DNA of 64,000 nt from Asterias amurensis (GCF_032118995.1 NC_092657.1:11456891-11520890); one strand, 5' to 3'. Counted from the stretch's first letter, positions 33,883 to 45,186 are shown. A program made the numbers and translations. Notes: a model not told the origin generated them from the sequence alone.

Positions 33883-34354
33883 AAAAAAATAAAACAAATA
33901 AAACAATCATTAAGCACATTCAAATATCCGGTCTTGGTCAGGTAACCATTAAAGGTCTCGCGAAAAAAAAAATAAATAAAGAAGAGAAGAACCTTATAGG
34001 GCCCCAGGTAAAGTCTACTGGAAAAATAAAATAAAGAAAACAAGGTTTGCTTGATTTAAAAATGAAGGTACGAAACAGTTGCCTTTCTCAGTTTGTATGT
34101 TTATTTGTATGTCTTGATGGTCGTACTTATTTGAATCCTCGTTGAGCGAAATTGGTTGTCTCTTTACGAAATTGAACATGATTATATCAGCACAATCTCC
34201 TGTCGAACCAGCTTTCCTAAATTGAAAGATGATTGTGTGTCATGAAAAAGGATGAGTGTGTTAGGAACTTGAATGTCTCAAAACGAAATTGAAAGACTGA
34301 ATTCTGAATTTGAAAACGCAGTAAAAAAAAAAAAACGCTAGGCAAGATAAAGTA
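33883..34354. other. No gene recognised
   Basis: A-rich. Several 'gaaattgaa' words near 34150-34300 resemble the foldback arms just left, so the element family may extend here. Confidence 0.4.
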
Positions 34355-34477
34355 AGGCGTGTATTTCAACACTTTCAAACTGTTTGTTCCTTCAAAGGTC
34401 CACTAAAAAAAAAAATATCAACAACACGCATTTTAATGTTTGAAACATTCGAAAACGACTGATACTTGCACGGTCCT

Positions 34478-34868
34478 TTAAAGGAACACGTTGCCTTGGG
34501 ATCGGTCGAGTTGGTTTTTGAAAAGCGTTTTGTGACCGTTTATTATAAAATGCATATGGTTAGAAAGATGATATAAAAATAGAATACAATGATCTACACA
34601 AATATGCCTCGAAATTGCGTGGTTTTCTTTTTACCTCGTCCAATAACACGGTCGGCCATTTATGGGAGTCAAAATTTTGACTCCCATAAATGGCCGACCG
34701 TGATAGTTCGCGACGTAAACAGAAAACCGTGCAATTTTGAGAGGTACTTGTGTGGATCATTATATTCTACTTTTAATACATCTTTCTAACAATATACATT
34801 TCATAACAAACGATTTCAAACGCTTTTATAGACCAACTCGTCCGATCCAAGGCAACGTGTTCCTTTAA
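34478..34868. mobile_element. MITE family C, complete palindromic copy
   Basis: TTAA-flanked and almost a perfect palindrome over 391 bp. The ends are 'aggaacacgttgcctt(g)ggatcgg' and their complement. The centre 'gggagtcaaaattttgactccc' (34664-34685) lies within 'cggccatttatggg' arms. No coding. This copy defines the family used for the partial copies elsewhere. Confidence 0.9.
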
Positions 34869-35290
34869 GTTTAATATGTTCGACTGTATACATCACAAGT
34901 TTAAATACAATTGCGTCTTGTTAAACATTGCTGAAAACAATGCAATGAAATGTAAAACATGTCAAACTCGGTTATTTAGATAGCTCTACTAATGAATGCC
35001 ACTTTGAGGAACACGCCTTTGTTATACCAGAAATATTGTTTGTGTTAAGTTAAGATGCAGTTGTAAGTGGATTGGAAATTGTATCAAGTCGCCTCAACGC
35101 TATTGCCCAGGTCATCAGGGATTAACAGTCAACCATCTGTTCCTTTGTATACAACATCTTGGTAGCAGGGGCAAGGAGATCATGAATATGCAGGTTACCA
35201 TACCAAGTGTTGGGCATTCACCTGTTGATTAAAACTGTGCTCATTACAATAATTTCTTCGAGGTTGAGTTTGGTGGTAAAGGGTGAGGAA
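34869..35290. other. 3' flank of FReD pseudogene; no gene recognised
   Basis: Lies downstream (minus strand) of the 35291-36332 pseudogene. No domain or repeat match was noticed. Confidence 0.4.
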
Positions 35291-36332
35291 CTACATTACT
35301 TCCCGTAGTTTCATGCTGCATTTCTTGAGGGAGTAGTCATCTCCCTTCCAGCTTTTCCATTGTACTCATTGAGCTTTCAGAACAACCCTTTCAAGATAGT
35401 ATTGACCATTGAGATGAGCCTTGAAACAGGTTCTAAACCACGAGGCACCTTCTCTTTTCTCTGCACAGTTTTTTGAAGTTGAGTCGTTGTCCTGGTCCTC
35501 TGTAGTGAAGGGTCGTCCATTATGCTATGTCATTGAATCACCTGCTGTACTCTGAGCACCGTATGAGCCAACATGGAGAGTGTACTTGTCCCCTGTAACA
35601 GCAAACTCACCATAATAAGCCCAAGATGTGTTGGACTCCCAATCCTCCATATCTACTCTGAGCTCCCATTGACCTGACCCAGTAAGGTCACGCAAGATAT
35701 CGTTCCCCAACCAGAACTCATTCTACAGATCACCAAACCCGGATTGATATTCAGTCCAGTTACGGTAAAAGTCAACAGAGCCATCTTGTCTCCGCTGGAA
35801 CAAGATCCAGCCCCCTCCATCTGTTTTCATGTCACAGTAAACTTGTAACCCATCAGTCAGACTTGTAGGAAAGATAGTGTATATGCCGTTGACACGGTAA
35901 CCAGCACGGTACATCATTAGGCAACTGCTGTAATTTAAGCTGACAGAAGTTGAAAATGACACAGAGTCAAAAGTTACCGTCAAAATATGCACTCCCTTGA
36001 ATCTGAACAAAATCAACCGCGCTCTGAGCTCTACTGGCATTATTCAAAACACAAATACATTTAGACATGTAAAAGTTAAATGACATACATTGTAGATCCA
36101 TAGCTCAGTCTCGTCCACAGATCACGTGATTGGGTACTGTCTTCCACTGAAACCCATGGTTCAATAAGGCTGCGCTGGTCACTTGATAAAAAGGCTCATC
36201 TTCTAATTGACGTTTGGTCGAAGTGAACCGCTGTTGGCATTCGCCTTGGCGATAATGAACCATGAAGGTAAGAACCGAGGCTGCGAATGCGAACTTCATG
36301 ACTAAGGTTGAAAAAGGCTTGAATAAAAACAT
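35291..36332 (-). pseudogene. PAN/fibrinogen-domain protein, pseudogene (5' donor of hybrid gene)
   Basis: From ATG at 36332 it encodes a signal region with MFLFKPFSTLVMKF, an ECQQRFTSTKRQLEDEP linker, the ICGRD PAN block and a whole fibrinogen domain. Lesions: the second PAN cysteine is TGA (36105-36107), an extra base in a T-run near 35970 shifts the frame, and there are stops at 35723-35725 (Q to TAG), 35525-35527 and near the C-terminal VQWKSW block. The 5' half and upstream DNA are nearly identical to the gene at 38832-39875. The 3' third (YGAQSTAGDSMT, LERVVLKAQ) is different and closer to the 58.8 kb type. A TATA-like 'aggatatata' lies at 36561-36570 on the minus strand. Confidence 0.93.
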
Positions 36333-36775
36333 GTGTAAGGCCGAATTGTGTTGTAAACTTTGATTATCAGCTTTTGACTTCGCGTAATAAAAGTAATCTT
36401 TAGTCAGAAACAATTCGTAAACCTTAGAGAAAATTTTACGCGTTGATCAATAACCGCACATTGATTGTCTAACAACACATTTTTCCAAGAGCCCATTCAA
36501 TCGACGCGACTGATTTAGAAGTGTACATCACTCTGCCTTAGTCAGACTCAACTTCGTAATTATATATCCTGAAGCTGGATTTATTTGGAAACAATCTAAA
36601 TTAAACGGCATTTGCGCTCAGACAGTCAATATCGACATAGGTGCAGCGGAAATTAATTTCGGCTGGTTTGTCAATTTCGAATGGCCTCTCAACAACAAGG
36701 CTAAGTGTACCTTTTCTTCATTTTGCTCTTTTGTCTTGGAAATCTGTTTTAATATCTATCCAATGAAAATGTTAT

Positions 36776-37235
36776 TGTTTGCTTACCCTGAGTAGTAGTC
36801 CAACCGAACCAAGTTAATAACAGCTTGCGTAAACCTCGTCTGTTTAATCACAGTACGGATCCTAACCCCAGCCTGCGAATGCCATTAAACCTCCATTAAA
36901 TCACAACAACAAAGACAAATTGATGATATATCATTCTTCTTGAAAGAAAACGTTACTGTTTGCCTACCCTATCCGGAGTCCAACAAAAACTAAATTAATA
37001 ACGGCTTGTGTAAACCTCGTCTGAGTAATCACAGTACGAATCCTAACCCCAACCAGCGAGTCTCAATAAACCTCCATTAAATCACAACAACAAATACAAA
37101 TTGGTGATAATATAAATATTCTTAAAAAGAAAACGTTATCGTTTGCTTACCCTATTCGTAGTCCAACCAAACCAGATTCATAACGGCTTGTGTAAACGTC
37201 GTCTGATTAATCACAAAAGGGATCCAAACCCAAGT
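36776..37235. repeat. Tandem repeat, about 183 bp x 2.5, in spacer 1
   Basis: Units begin 'gtttgcttaccct' at about 36776, 36958 and 37142 and share 'taaacctcgtctg', 'atcacagtacggatcctaac' and 'cctccattaaatcacaacaa'. The same array is in spacer 2 at 40318-40775. Confidence 0.88.
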
Positions 37236-37377
37236 CCAAGAGTCTTTTTAGAGATATTTTCGCTATTCTTATGGGTGGAGAGCGCATTGCGTGCCTGTAT
37301 TTGAACGGTTGATAATAACAAGCTGGAGCTGTTTATAATACATACATATATTTTTTTATTATTATTTTTTTTTACAG

Positions 37378-37735
37378 CAAAGTGTGGGTTCGAATCCCCA
37401 GCCGTGCCACTTGTGTCCTTAAGCAAGACACTTAACAGTGGTTCGTTCTTCGGATGGGACGTGGAGCCGTTGGTCCCATGTGTTATGTAAGCATGTAAAA
37501 GAACCTAGGGCACTTATCGAAAAGAGAAGGGGTTCGCCCCTGTGTTCCTGGTCCGATCGGCAGGCAATTGCGCCACAGCACCATGTAAAGCATTACATGG
37601 TGCTATCAGAATTAGGTCTCATAATCCAAACAATGTCCAACATCTGGCAGGAAATACTATGTGTGACAGCGCCAGGAGCGGCCCTGTGTGACGGACGTGT
37701 GCGCTATATAAGAAGCCACAATTATTAATATTACA
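37378..37735 (+). mobile_element. tRNA-derived SINE, present only in spacer 1
   Basis: The head has a B-box-like 'gggttcgaatccccagcc', then 'cacttgtgtccttaagcaag', 'gatgggacgtggagccgttg' and 'aaaagagaaggggttcgccc'. The tail is 'gtgcgctatataagaagcc' plus an AT-rich run. A related, head-truncated copy is at 51885-52165. Spacer 2 lacks it at the equivalent place (about 40865-40890), so insertion after the duplication, or loss there, is indicated. Confidence 0.8.
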
Positions 37736-38831
37736 CTACACGCTAATTTTGGTGCAAGAAAACTGTCTCAGTCATAAAAATGCAACACATGAGCGTAAAG
37801 AGCTCATCGACGTCGGAAAACGGATAAGTTTTACACAATTTCTTATTTTATTACGCCTTTTAACAAAAGGGAACAAAGGACTAGTAAAGAGTGGCCCTTT
37901 GTCAAAGGGCCACGACCCTGCCGTACGCTACCCTTTTATTTTCTTAACAAAGACAAATTGTTGATATTAAACTTGTTGTCAAGACAGCTGCTGCAACACT
38001 ACTTGTATTCAACAATATATAGTATTGTCGGGTAAAAATGGCGTTTGGCATTTGAAGGAAAGTTTTGCACACTGTTCTTCAGCGTTTTGAAGCATGGCAT
38101 TTACTATTAAGAACACAATACTTGCGAGTATATTTATTTATTTATTTTTTTTTTTTTTTTGCATTGGCACAAATTACAACCTTGGTAAGGCGACCCGAAC
38201 TACCTCTTACCCAATGTAAAATACCAACAACAATGGGTAACTTTACAAGAAAAATTGAGTGTCTTTGCGATTTGTAAATCACTTTGTTTATTAATATATA
38301 TCGTAACATTAATCTAAAAAACCGTGAACAACAAATACTTATTGTGTCTGTATAAACATCCTACGTGAACCCTTATGATAGCTAACTACATCTTATTGCA
38401 AAAGCAACATCTTAAGCAACAGTAATTGATCTCTATACGCTTCTTCTTCTTTGAAAATATTGCAGTGTTTGTTTTTCTGCAAGTTTACTTCGTGTTGAAT
38501 AGGTATGAATTTAGATTTTAGATTAAGTAAGAATTAAACAAACTCAGATGTAACATCTTAGTTCTTTTAAGAAAATTTGAGGTTTCCAGTTTCTTTACAA
38601 AGAGTAAAACTAACATGCCGTAGTGTCATGCTGTAACTCTTGAGGGAAGTTTCAGCGCCCTTACGGCTATTCCATTGTATTACTTGATCGGAGTTTAACT
38701 GTGATTTATGCAAAAACTACCTTTCGGAACTACTTAAAATGACACATCGCTGTATCTTGTAACAAAATATTTACCAGTTAACTTCAAAAAGTCAATTTGC
38801 AGGGTTGTAATCGTTAGTGAAGAGTGGGAAA

Positions 38832-39875
38832 TCATTGAACTTGCCGAAATTTCATGTTGCATTTTTTTAGGGAGTATCTATCTCCCTTCCAGGTTTTCCA
38901 TTGTATTCCATAATATCTCGGGAAAACACCATCAAAATAGTATTGACCATTGACATGAGCCTCGAAGCAGGCTCTAAACCACCAGGCACCTTCCCTCATC
39001 TCCGCACAGTTACCTATATGATTATCGTTGTCCTGGTCTTTTGTTGTAAAGGGTCGTTCATTATGATATGCCAGTGAATCACCAGCTGAGCTGTTAGCGT
39101 CGTATGAGCCAACCTGGAGAGTGTATTTTTCACCTGTAACAGCAAACTCACCATAAGAAGCCCAAGCTGAGTTGGATTCCCAATCCTCCATATCTACTCT
39201 CAGCTCCCATTGACCTGACCCAGTAAGGTCACGCAATATATCGTTCCCCAACCAGAACTCATTCTGCAGATCACCGAACCCGGCACGGTAATCAGCCCAG
39301 TTACGGTAAAAGTCAACAGTGCCATCTTGTCTCCTCTGGAACACGATCCAGCCTCCTCCGTCAGTTTCCATGTCACAGTAAACTTGTAACCCATCAGTCA
39401 GACTTGTAGGAAAGATAGTGTATATGCCGTTGACACGGTAACCAGCATGGTACATCATTAGGCAACTGCTGTAATTTAAGCTGACAAGAGTTGAAAATGA
39501 CACAGAGTCAAAGTTACCGTCAAAGTAGGCACTCCCTTGAATCTGGACAAAATTAACCGGGCTCTGAGCTCTACTGGCGTTATTCAAAACACAAATACGT
39601 TTAGAGATGTGAAAGTTAAATGACATACACTGTAGACCCATAGCGCAGTCTCGTCCACAGATCACATGATTGGGTACTGTCTTCCACTGAAACCCATGGT
39701 TCAATAAGGCTGCGCTGCTCACTTGATACAAAGGCTCATCTTCTAAATGACGCTTGGTCGAAGTGAACCGCTGTTGGCATTCGCCTTGACAATAATGAAC
39801 CACAAAGGTAAGAACCAATGCTGCGACGACCAACTTCATCATGACTAATGTTGATAAAGGCTTGAAGCAAAACAT
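38832..39875 (-). CDS. Secreted PAN/fibrinogen-domain protein, intact, hybrid gene
   Basis: An intronless frame of 347 residues from ATG at 39875; a second in-frame ATG pair at 39837-39842 would give a shorter signal peptide (MMKLVVAALVLTFVVHYCQG). The upstream ATG is kept in the 36.3 kb paralogue, so either may be used. Order: signal peptide to about residue 31, linker, PAN-like domain with C73, C77, C83 and C95, then fibrinogen C-terminal domain 136-347 with C138-C167 and C290-C303 pairs, [10 protein letters not shown], a DQDND calcium-type site (280-284) and an extra C339 in SLKKC. Such proteins are secreted, and relatives (ficolins, tachylectins, FREPs) bind acetylated sugars in innate defence; that role here is inferred. 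Residues before about 235 match the 36 kb pseudogene and those after match the 42 kb copy, so it is a crossover product. Confidence 0.95.
   Translation of the reverse strand: MFCFKPLSTLVMMKLVVAALVLTFVVHYCQGECQQRFTSTKRHLEDEPLYQVSSAALLNHGFQWKTVPNHVICGRDCAMGLQCMSFNFHISKRICVLNNASRAQSPVNFVQIQGSAYFDGNFDSVSFSTLVSLNYSSCLMMYHAGYRVNGIYTIFPTSLTDGLQVYCDMETDGGGWIVFQRRQDGTVDFYRNWADYRAGFGDLQNEFWLGNDILRDLTGSGQWELRVDMEDWESNSAWASYGEFAVTGEKYTLQVGSYDANSSAGDSLAYHNERPFTTKDQDNDNHIGNCAEMREGAWWFRACFEAHVNGQYYFDGVFPRYYGIQWKTWKGDRYSLKKCNMKFRQVQ
39128..39185 (-). other. Inferred crossover interval inside FReD gene
   Basis: 5' of this interval (WELRVDMEDWESN) the gene follows the pseudogene at 35291-36332. 3' of it (GEKYTLQVGSYDANSS onward, and the downstream DNA) it follows the copy at 41963-42935. 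The interval itself (WASYGEFAVTG) is shared by both parents. Confidence 0.7.
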
Positions 39876-39939
39876 GTGTAAGGCCAAACTGTGTTGTAAT
39901 TTTTGATTATCAGCTTGTGACTTCGCGTAAAAAAGTTAT

Positions 39940-41962
39940 CTTTAGTCAGAAACAATTCGTATACCTTGTAGAAGATTTTACGCAATGATCAATAACCACA
40001 CATTGATTGTCTAACAACGCATTTTTTCAAGAGCCCATTCAACCGACGCGACTGCTTTAGAAGTGTACATCACTTTGCCTGAGTGAGACTCAAGTTCGTA
40101 GTTTTATATCCTGAAGCTGGATTAATTTGGAAACAATCTAAATTAAACGGCATTTGCGCTCAGACAGTCAATATTAACATAGGTGCAGCGGAAATTAATT
40201 TCGGCTGGTTTGTCAATTTCGTATGGCCTCTCAACAACAAAGCTAGGTGTACCTTTTCTTCATTTCGCTGTATTGTCTTGGAGTCTGTTTTAATATCTCT
40301 CCAAAGAAAATGTTATTGTTTGCTTACCCTGAGTAGTAGTCCAACCGAACCAAGTTAATAACAGCTTGCGTAAACCTCGTCTGTTTAATCACAGTACGGA
40401 TCCTAACCCCAGCCTGCGAATGCCATTAAACCTCCATTAAATCACAACAACAAAGACAAATTGATGATATATCATTCTTCTTAAAAGAAAACGTTACTGT
40501 TTGCTTACCCTATCCGGAGTCCAACAAAAACTAAATTAATAACGGCTTATGTAAACCTCATCTGAGTAATCACAGTACGGATCCTAACCCCAACCAGCGA
40601 GTCTCATTAAACCTCCATTAAATCACAACAACAAAGACACATTGACTATATTTAATTACGCTTCAAAGAAAACGTTACTGTTTGCTTACCCTATCCGTTG
40701 TCTAACCGAACCTCATTGATAACGGCTTGTGTAAACCTTGTCTGATCACAAAAGGGATCAGAACTCAAGTCCAAGAGTAGCTATTCCTATTGGTGGAGAG
40801 CGCATCGCTTGCATGTATTTAAACGGTTAAAAATAATGAGCTGAAGCTATAACGGTTTTTTTTTTTTTCGTTTTTTTTTTTCGGATACTACGCGCATGTT
40901 TTGGTGCAAGACGGTTTACGTTACGGGCGATGCTATTTGCACCAACCCTAACTACGCGCACGACCGCATATCGGAAGACTGTCTCAGTCATACAAATGCA
41001 ACACATGAACGTAAATCTATGCTCATCTATGTCGGAAAACGGATAAGTTTTACACAATTTCTTATTTATTACGCCTTCTATCAAAAAGGAACAAAGGACT
41101 AGTAAAGAGTGGCCCTTTGTCAAAGGGCCACGACCCTGCCGTACGCTACCCTTTTATTTTCTTAACAAAGACAAATTGTTGATATTAACCTTGTTGTCAA
41201 GACAGTTGCTGCAACACTACTTGTATTCAACAATATATAGTATTGTTCTTCAGCGTTTTGAAGCATGGCATTTACTCTTAAGAGCACAATACTTGCGAGT
41301 AGATTTTTTTTTCTTTTTCGTTTGCATTGGCATAAATTACAACCTTGGTAAGGCAACCCAAACTACCTCTTACCCAATGTAAAATACCAACAACAATGGG
41401 TAACTTTAAAAGAAAAATTGAGTGTCTTTGCGATTTGTAAATCACTTTGTTTATGAATAAATATCGTAACATTAATCTAAAAAACCGTGAACAACAAATA
41501 CTTATTGTGTCTGTATAAACATCCTACGTGAACCCTTATGATAGCTAACTACATCTTATTGCAAAAGCAACATCTTAAGCAACAGTAATTGATCTCTATA
41601 CGCTTCTTCTTCTTTGAAAATATTGCAGTGTTTGTTTTTCTGCAAGGTTTACTTCGTGTTGAATAGGTATGAATTTTGATTTTAGATTAAGTAAGAATTA
41701 AACAAGAAACTTATTTGAGGTTTCCAGTTTCTTAACAAAGAGTACGAACTAACATGCCGTAGTGTCATGCTGTAATTCTTGAGGGAAGTTGCAGTGCTCT
41801 TCCATTGTATTACTTGATCGGAGTTTAATTGTGATTTATGCAAAAACGACCTTTCGGAATTTACTTAAAATGACACATCGCTGTATCTTGTAACAAAATA
41901 TTTACCAGTTAACCTCAAAAAGTCAATTTGCAGGGTTTTAATTGTAAGTAAAGAGTGGGAAA
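39940..41962. repeat. Duplicated spacer, unit 2
   Basis: Second copy of 36400-38830 without the SINE. It has the 183-bp array at 40318-40775 and, at 40880-40975, an extra hairpin-like stretch ('tttggtgcaag', 'ctatttgcaccaa') that unit 1 lacks. Confidence 0.92.
40101..40110 (-). promoter_or_regulatory. TATA-like box upstream of hybrid FReD gene
   Basis: Reads 'gatataaaac' on the minus strand, 226 bp upstream of the first ATG. The pseudogene has 'aggatatata' at the same place. A possible leader intron ('caag/gtatac' donor near 39965, 'acacag' acceptor near 39892) lies between but is unproven. Confidence 0.45.
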
Positions 41963-42935
41963 TCATTGTACTTGCCAAAATTTCATGTTGCATTTTTTTA
42001 GGGAGTATCTATCTCCCTTCCAGGTTTTCCATTGTATTCCATAATATCTCGGGAAAACACCATCAAAGCAGTATTGACCATTGAGATGAGCCTCGAAGCA
42101 GGTGCTAAACCACCACGCACCTTTCCTTATCTCCGCACAGTTACCTCTATAATTATCGTTGTCCTGGTCTTTTGTTGTAAAGGGTAGTCCATTATGATAT
42201 GCCAGTGAATCACCAGCTGAGCTGTTAGCGTCGTATGAGCCAACCTGGAGAGTGTATTTTTCACCTGTAACAGCAAACTCACCATAAGAAGCCCACGATG
42301 TGTTAGACTGCCAATCTTCCATATCCCATTGACCTGACCCAGTAAGGTCACGCAGGATATCATTCCTGAACCAGAACTCATTACTTAGATCGCCAAACCC
42401 AGATTGGTATTCAGTCCAATTACGGTAAAAGTCAACCGAGCCATCTTGTCTCCTCTGGAACACGATCCAGCCTCCTCCATCTGTCTCCATATCACAGTAA
42501 ACCCGTAACCCATCAGATATACTTGTATGAAAGATGGTGTATATGCCATTGTTACGGTAACCAGCTTGATACATCTCTTTGCAACTGCTATAACCTTTCA
42601 TGGCTGAAGGCTGAAAACGTAGTGGTGTTCACATTGTCATCATAGTAAAAACTTCCTTGCAACTCAACAAAGTCATCATGGTTGTCAGCTCCGCTGGCAT
42701 AATTCAACACACAAACTCGTCTTAAAACGTGGTAGTTGAACGACATGCACTGTGAATTCATGGAGCAGTCTCGACCGCATATGACAGGAGAAGATACAGT
42801 ATTCCACTGAAACGAATGGTTCAGTAAGGCTCGATTTTCAGCCAAATAGAAACTGTCGATGAACCGTTGTTGGTTTGCAAAATGGCAGATGTGTACAAAC
42901 AAAATCAGAATCAATGTTGGGATGATGATATACAT
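41963..42935 (-). pseudogene. PAN/fibrinogen-domain protein with single frameshift (3' donor of hybrid gene)
   Basis: From ATG at 42935 it encodes a signal peptide (MYIIIPTLILILFVHICHFA), a PAN block with ICGRDC, CMSF and RRVCVLN, then breaks at 42594-42595: paralogues read 'gaaagtta', this copy 'gaaaggtta', one extra G on the coding strand. The fibrinogen domain continues in the next frame from YSSCKEMYQAGYRNNGIYT to KCNMKFWQVQ. A 12-base in-frame deletion at about 42324 removes the four residues ELRV after SGQW, and FWLG has become FWFR. The N-terminal half is of the 45.8/58.8 kb type, while the 3' third and downstream DNA match 38832-39400. A single-base error in the assembly could explain the frameshift but not the deletion. 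Confidence 0.9.
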
Positions 42936-43040
42936 GTTGATTGTTTGTTGTTGAAGTATCAAAGAAATTGAAACACATCGCAGACAATTGAAAAGCCAGT
43001 AAGCTCCTCGCAATGCGTCACCGTGTCTGCTGACCGAACT

Positions 43041-43050
43041 CATTTATATA
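43041..43050 (-). promoter_or_regulatory. TATA-like box upstream of 42 kb FReD copy
   Basis: Reads 'tatataaatg' on the minus strand, about 110 bp upstream of the ATG at 42935. The ATG at 43043 overlaps this box, so it should not be in the transcript; the start at 42935 is preferred and gives a signal peptide. Confidence 0.5.
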
Positions 43051-43915
43051 CCTGAACATAAACGACACAATCGATATTGTCCTGAATTGTTATTCGATGT
43101 GCTTTTTAGGGGTCAATATTACCACTGCAATCAGGACCAATCAGTTAGTGCGTTTGCAGAGTAAGGGCTACTGATTGATTAGGGAACTACCCTTAGGGTG
43201 TGTGGGGCGTACTCGAAATGACCAGACCTTCAATTTGAGATGGAAGTGTGAATCGAACAATCAATACTTAACAGTGTAATACTTTACGCCTAGGCATTGC
43301 ATGAGTTTAGCGTTGGTTTTAGGTAAAGGGGCTTTTCATCAATTTTCAATTATTTGAACTCGGCACGGCAATGGCGTGATGATTAGGGCAGGCCTCCACA
43401 ACTTCCCACTTCATACGCTTACGAGTCGATGAAACAATTACTTCACCGTCCAAGGTGACTGTATTGATTAATTCCATTTCTTTGAAAATCTCATTAAATC
43501 TCACTTGGGGAAAAAAATAGTGGCCGTCAAAATTTAAATGCTTTGGTACAGGCCTATTATTTCTTCCAACAGCCAGTCAGCCTCTTTTATATGTAAAGCT
43601 AAAGGGCGGTACATACCCTGAAATATACAGTTATTAAATTTTCTGTATTGGAGGGAGTCCGTAGGAAACAAAACAGAACAAAACATATGACAATTTACAA
43701 TACTGTTTACCGAAACTGTCCAATGGGTTTGAAGTGTAATGACACCACAAATAATGTAATTTTGTTACAAAAACAGATTGTACGAATCAGGGGAGAGTAA
43801 TGCTAATCACGCCACACCATTGAGTCATAACGTAAGCACGGGGATTCTATGGTCAGCGAGGTTTACCAACTCGTGCCCCCAGGCTCATAGAACGAACAGC
43901 TGATGAGCACAAAGA
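43051..43915. other. 5' flank of FReD copy with old repeats; no gene
   Basis: 43220-43290 resembles the 277-bp repeat at 8.1-8.5 kb upstream of another FReD copy. 43697-43735 is a family B MITE end ('actgtttaccgaaactgtcc'). Confidence 0.5.
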
Positions 43916-44112
43916 GGTATTATATGAATGGGAATAAAAGGGTAGCTACTAGTTCTTTCATGGCCGTTTAAAACAGCGCAGGGTAGAGTTGCCGTGTGGT
44001 AAAGGCCTGAGCTGAGGGTAAGGACCTGTATCACACGGCAATTCTACCCTGCAAGGTTTTCAACGGCCGTAAAAGAACTAGTAGCTACCCTTTTATTCCC
44101 ATTCATAAATAC
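43916..44112. mobile_element. Palindromic element of about 195 bp
   Basis: 'gaatgggaataaaagggtag' at the left is inverted at the right end, continuing through 'ctactagttctttca' and 'agggtag.gttgccgtgtg'. The central loop is near 44010. No coding. Confidence 0.75.
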
Positions 44113-44229
44113 CTTGTTGGTTAAAAGGCGTAAGATACTCTGTTAAACTTATCCGTTTCCGACATGATTGAGCTGATAACTGCATAAAACTCCTTATGGG
44201 AATAAAAAATTGTTTCCCAAATGAAGTTA

Positions 44230-44410
44230 AGTGTTCCGTTAATAATAAGCATATTGACCCATTATTCGTTACAGTGACTCCATGGATTAAACGCAATTAA
44301 GTATTGCCTTACCAGACGAATATATGTCTTGTATCAGAGATCTCAAAGCAGAACAACCTTGGCGCTCCTTTGGCGTGCATGCATAACGGAAGCTCTTTGA
44401 AAGATAAATT
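44230..44410. repeat. Dispersed repeat shared with 54625-54800
   Basis: Shares 'gcccattattcgtt'-type, 'aaacgcaa(t/c)taagtattgcctta' and 'cggaagctctttga' phrases with 54625-54800, same orientation. No coding. Confidence 0.6.
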
Positions 44411-44714
44411 AAATATATAAATTGCCTTAATTGTGTTGACCGTAGCAGGAAGCTATTACTGGTTTTCTTGAAACTAATATCGTAGGTGAAACTGCTGTGA
44501 AAAATACACCACTGAGTTAATTTCATTTTCGAAATATCAACTATCATCTCCTTACATAACCGTTTTACAGATAGGCCTTGTGTTGCCCGGTTACACACAT
44601 AACTAGAGACAGATTATTATTGTATTTGGTAAAGTCCAAAAGCACGTACTCCAACATTGCTAACATCACAGAGAGGATTAAATAAAATGAAAAGCTGACG
44701 TTATTAGTATATCA
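44411..44714. other. No gene recognised
   Basis: The 103-codon minus frame at 44287-44598 has no domain and overlaps repeat sequence, so it is not called. Confidence 0.4.
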
Positions 44715-44935
44715 GGATTCATTGGTATAAAACATTGTTCCTAAATACCTGAGACAGTTTTGCTATTCTTATTGGTGGAGAGCGCGTCATGTTGGGTGTT
44801 TAAACCTTTGATAATGACCAGTAAAAAGTGTTGAAACATTGGCGTCACACGCGAGCTTGCATCTATGCTTATAGTCCGTTTCTTCATTCCTATTGGTCGA
44901 GAGCAACGGTTTTAACAGTTGTGCCACATCACGCT
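44715..44935 (+). repeat. FReD-flanking block X, copy at 45.8 kb gene
   Basis: Contains 'gctattcttattggtggagagcgcg' and 'tttcttcattcctattggtcg'. An inverted copy is at 60125-60345 beyond the 58.8 kb gene, and its first part recurs in both spacers (about 37255-37320 and 40780-40850). It therefore accompanies FReD genes in both orientations. Confidence 0.7.
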
Positions 44936-44936
44936 T

Positions 44937-45180
44937 GAGGGGTGTTGTATTAACATAACTCCTTGAACAAATATGCTTTTTGCAATAATTTTATTTTTTG
45001 ACCGAAAAGGTATTTTTTTTTTTTTTTTGAACGGGAATCAAAGTGTTTTGAATCGGTTTTCAACTAGTGGTTTAAACCCGCCGAGGTCTGGTTCTTAATA
45101 ATTTGATACCTCGACTTTTAGAACCAGGCCTCGGCGGGTTTAAACCACTGGTTGAAAACCTCTTCACCACACAATGATTC
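44937..45180. mobile_element. Inverted-repeat element F, copy 2
   Basis: Starts 'ggggtgttgt', contains 'tttttgaccgaaaaggtattt', a T-run, and a hairpin with 'agtggtttaaacccgccgag' arms around 45105. Directly follows block X. Confidence 0.75.
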
Positions 45181-45186
45181 CCTGAA

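Larger units (their letters stand above)
36400..38830. repeat. Duplicated spacer, unit 1
   Basis: Co-linear with 39940-41960, with high identity outside indels. Landmarks: 'gcgctcagacagtcaatat' (36615/40153), the 183-bp repeats, 'tcaaagggccacgaccctgc' (37897/41119) and 'gtgtctttgcgatttgtaaatc' (38258/41421). The offset falls from about 3540 to about 3160 bp because unit 1 alone holds a SINE. It carries the upstream region of the 36.3 kb pseudogene at its left and the downstream region of the hybrid gene at its right. Confidence 0.92.

Noticed and set aside
34560-34789. 66-codon frames on both strands with similar sequence
   Set aside because: They are the two arms of the palindromic family C MITE.
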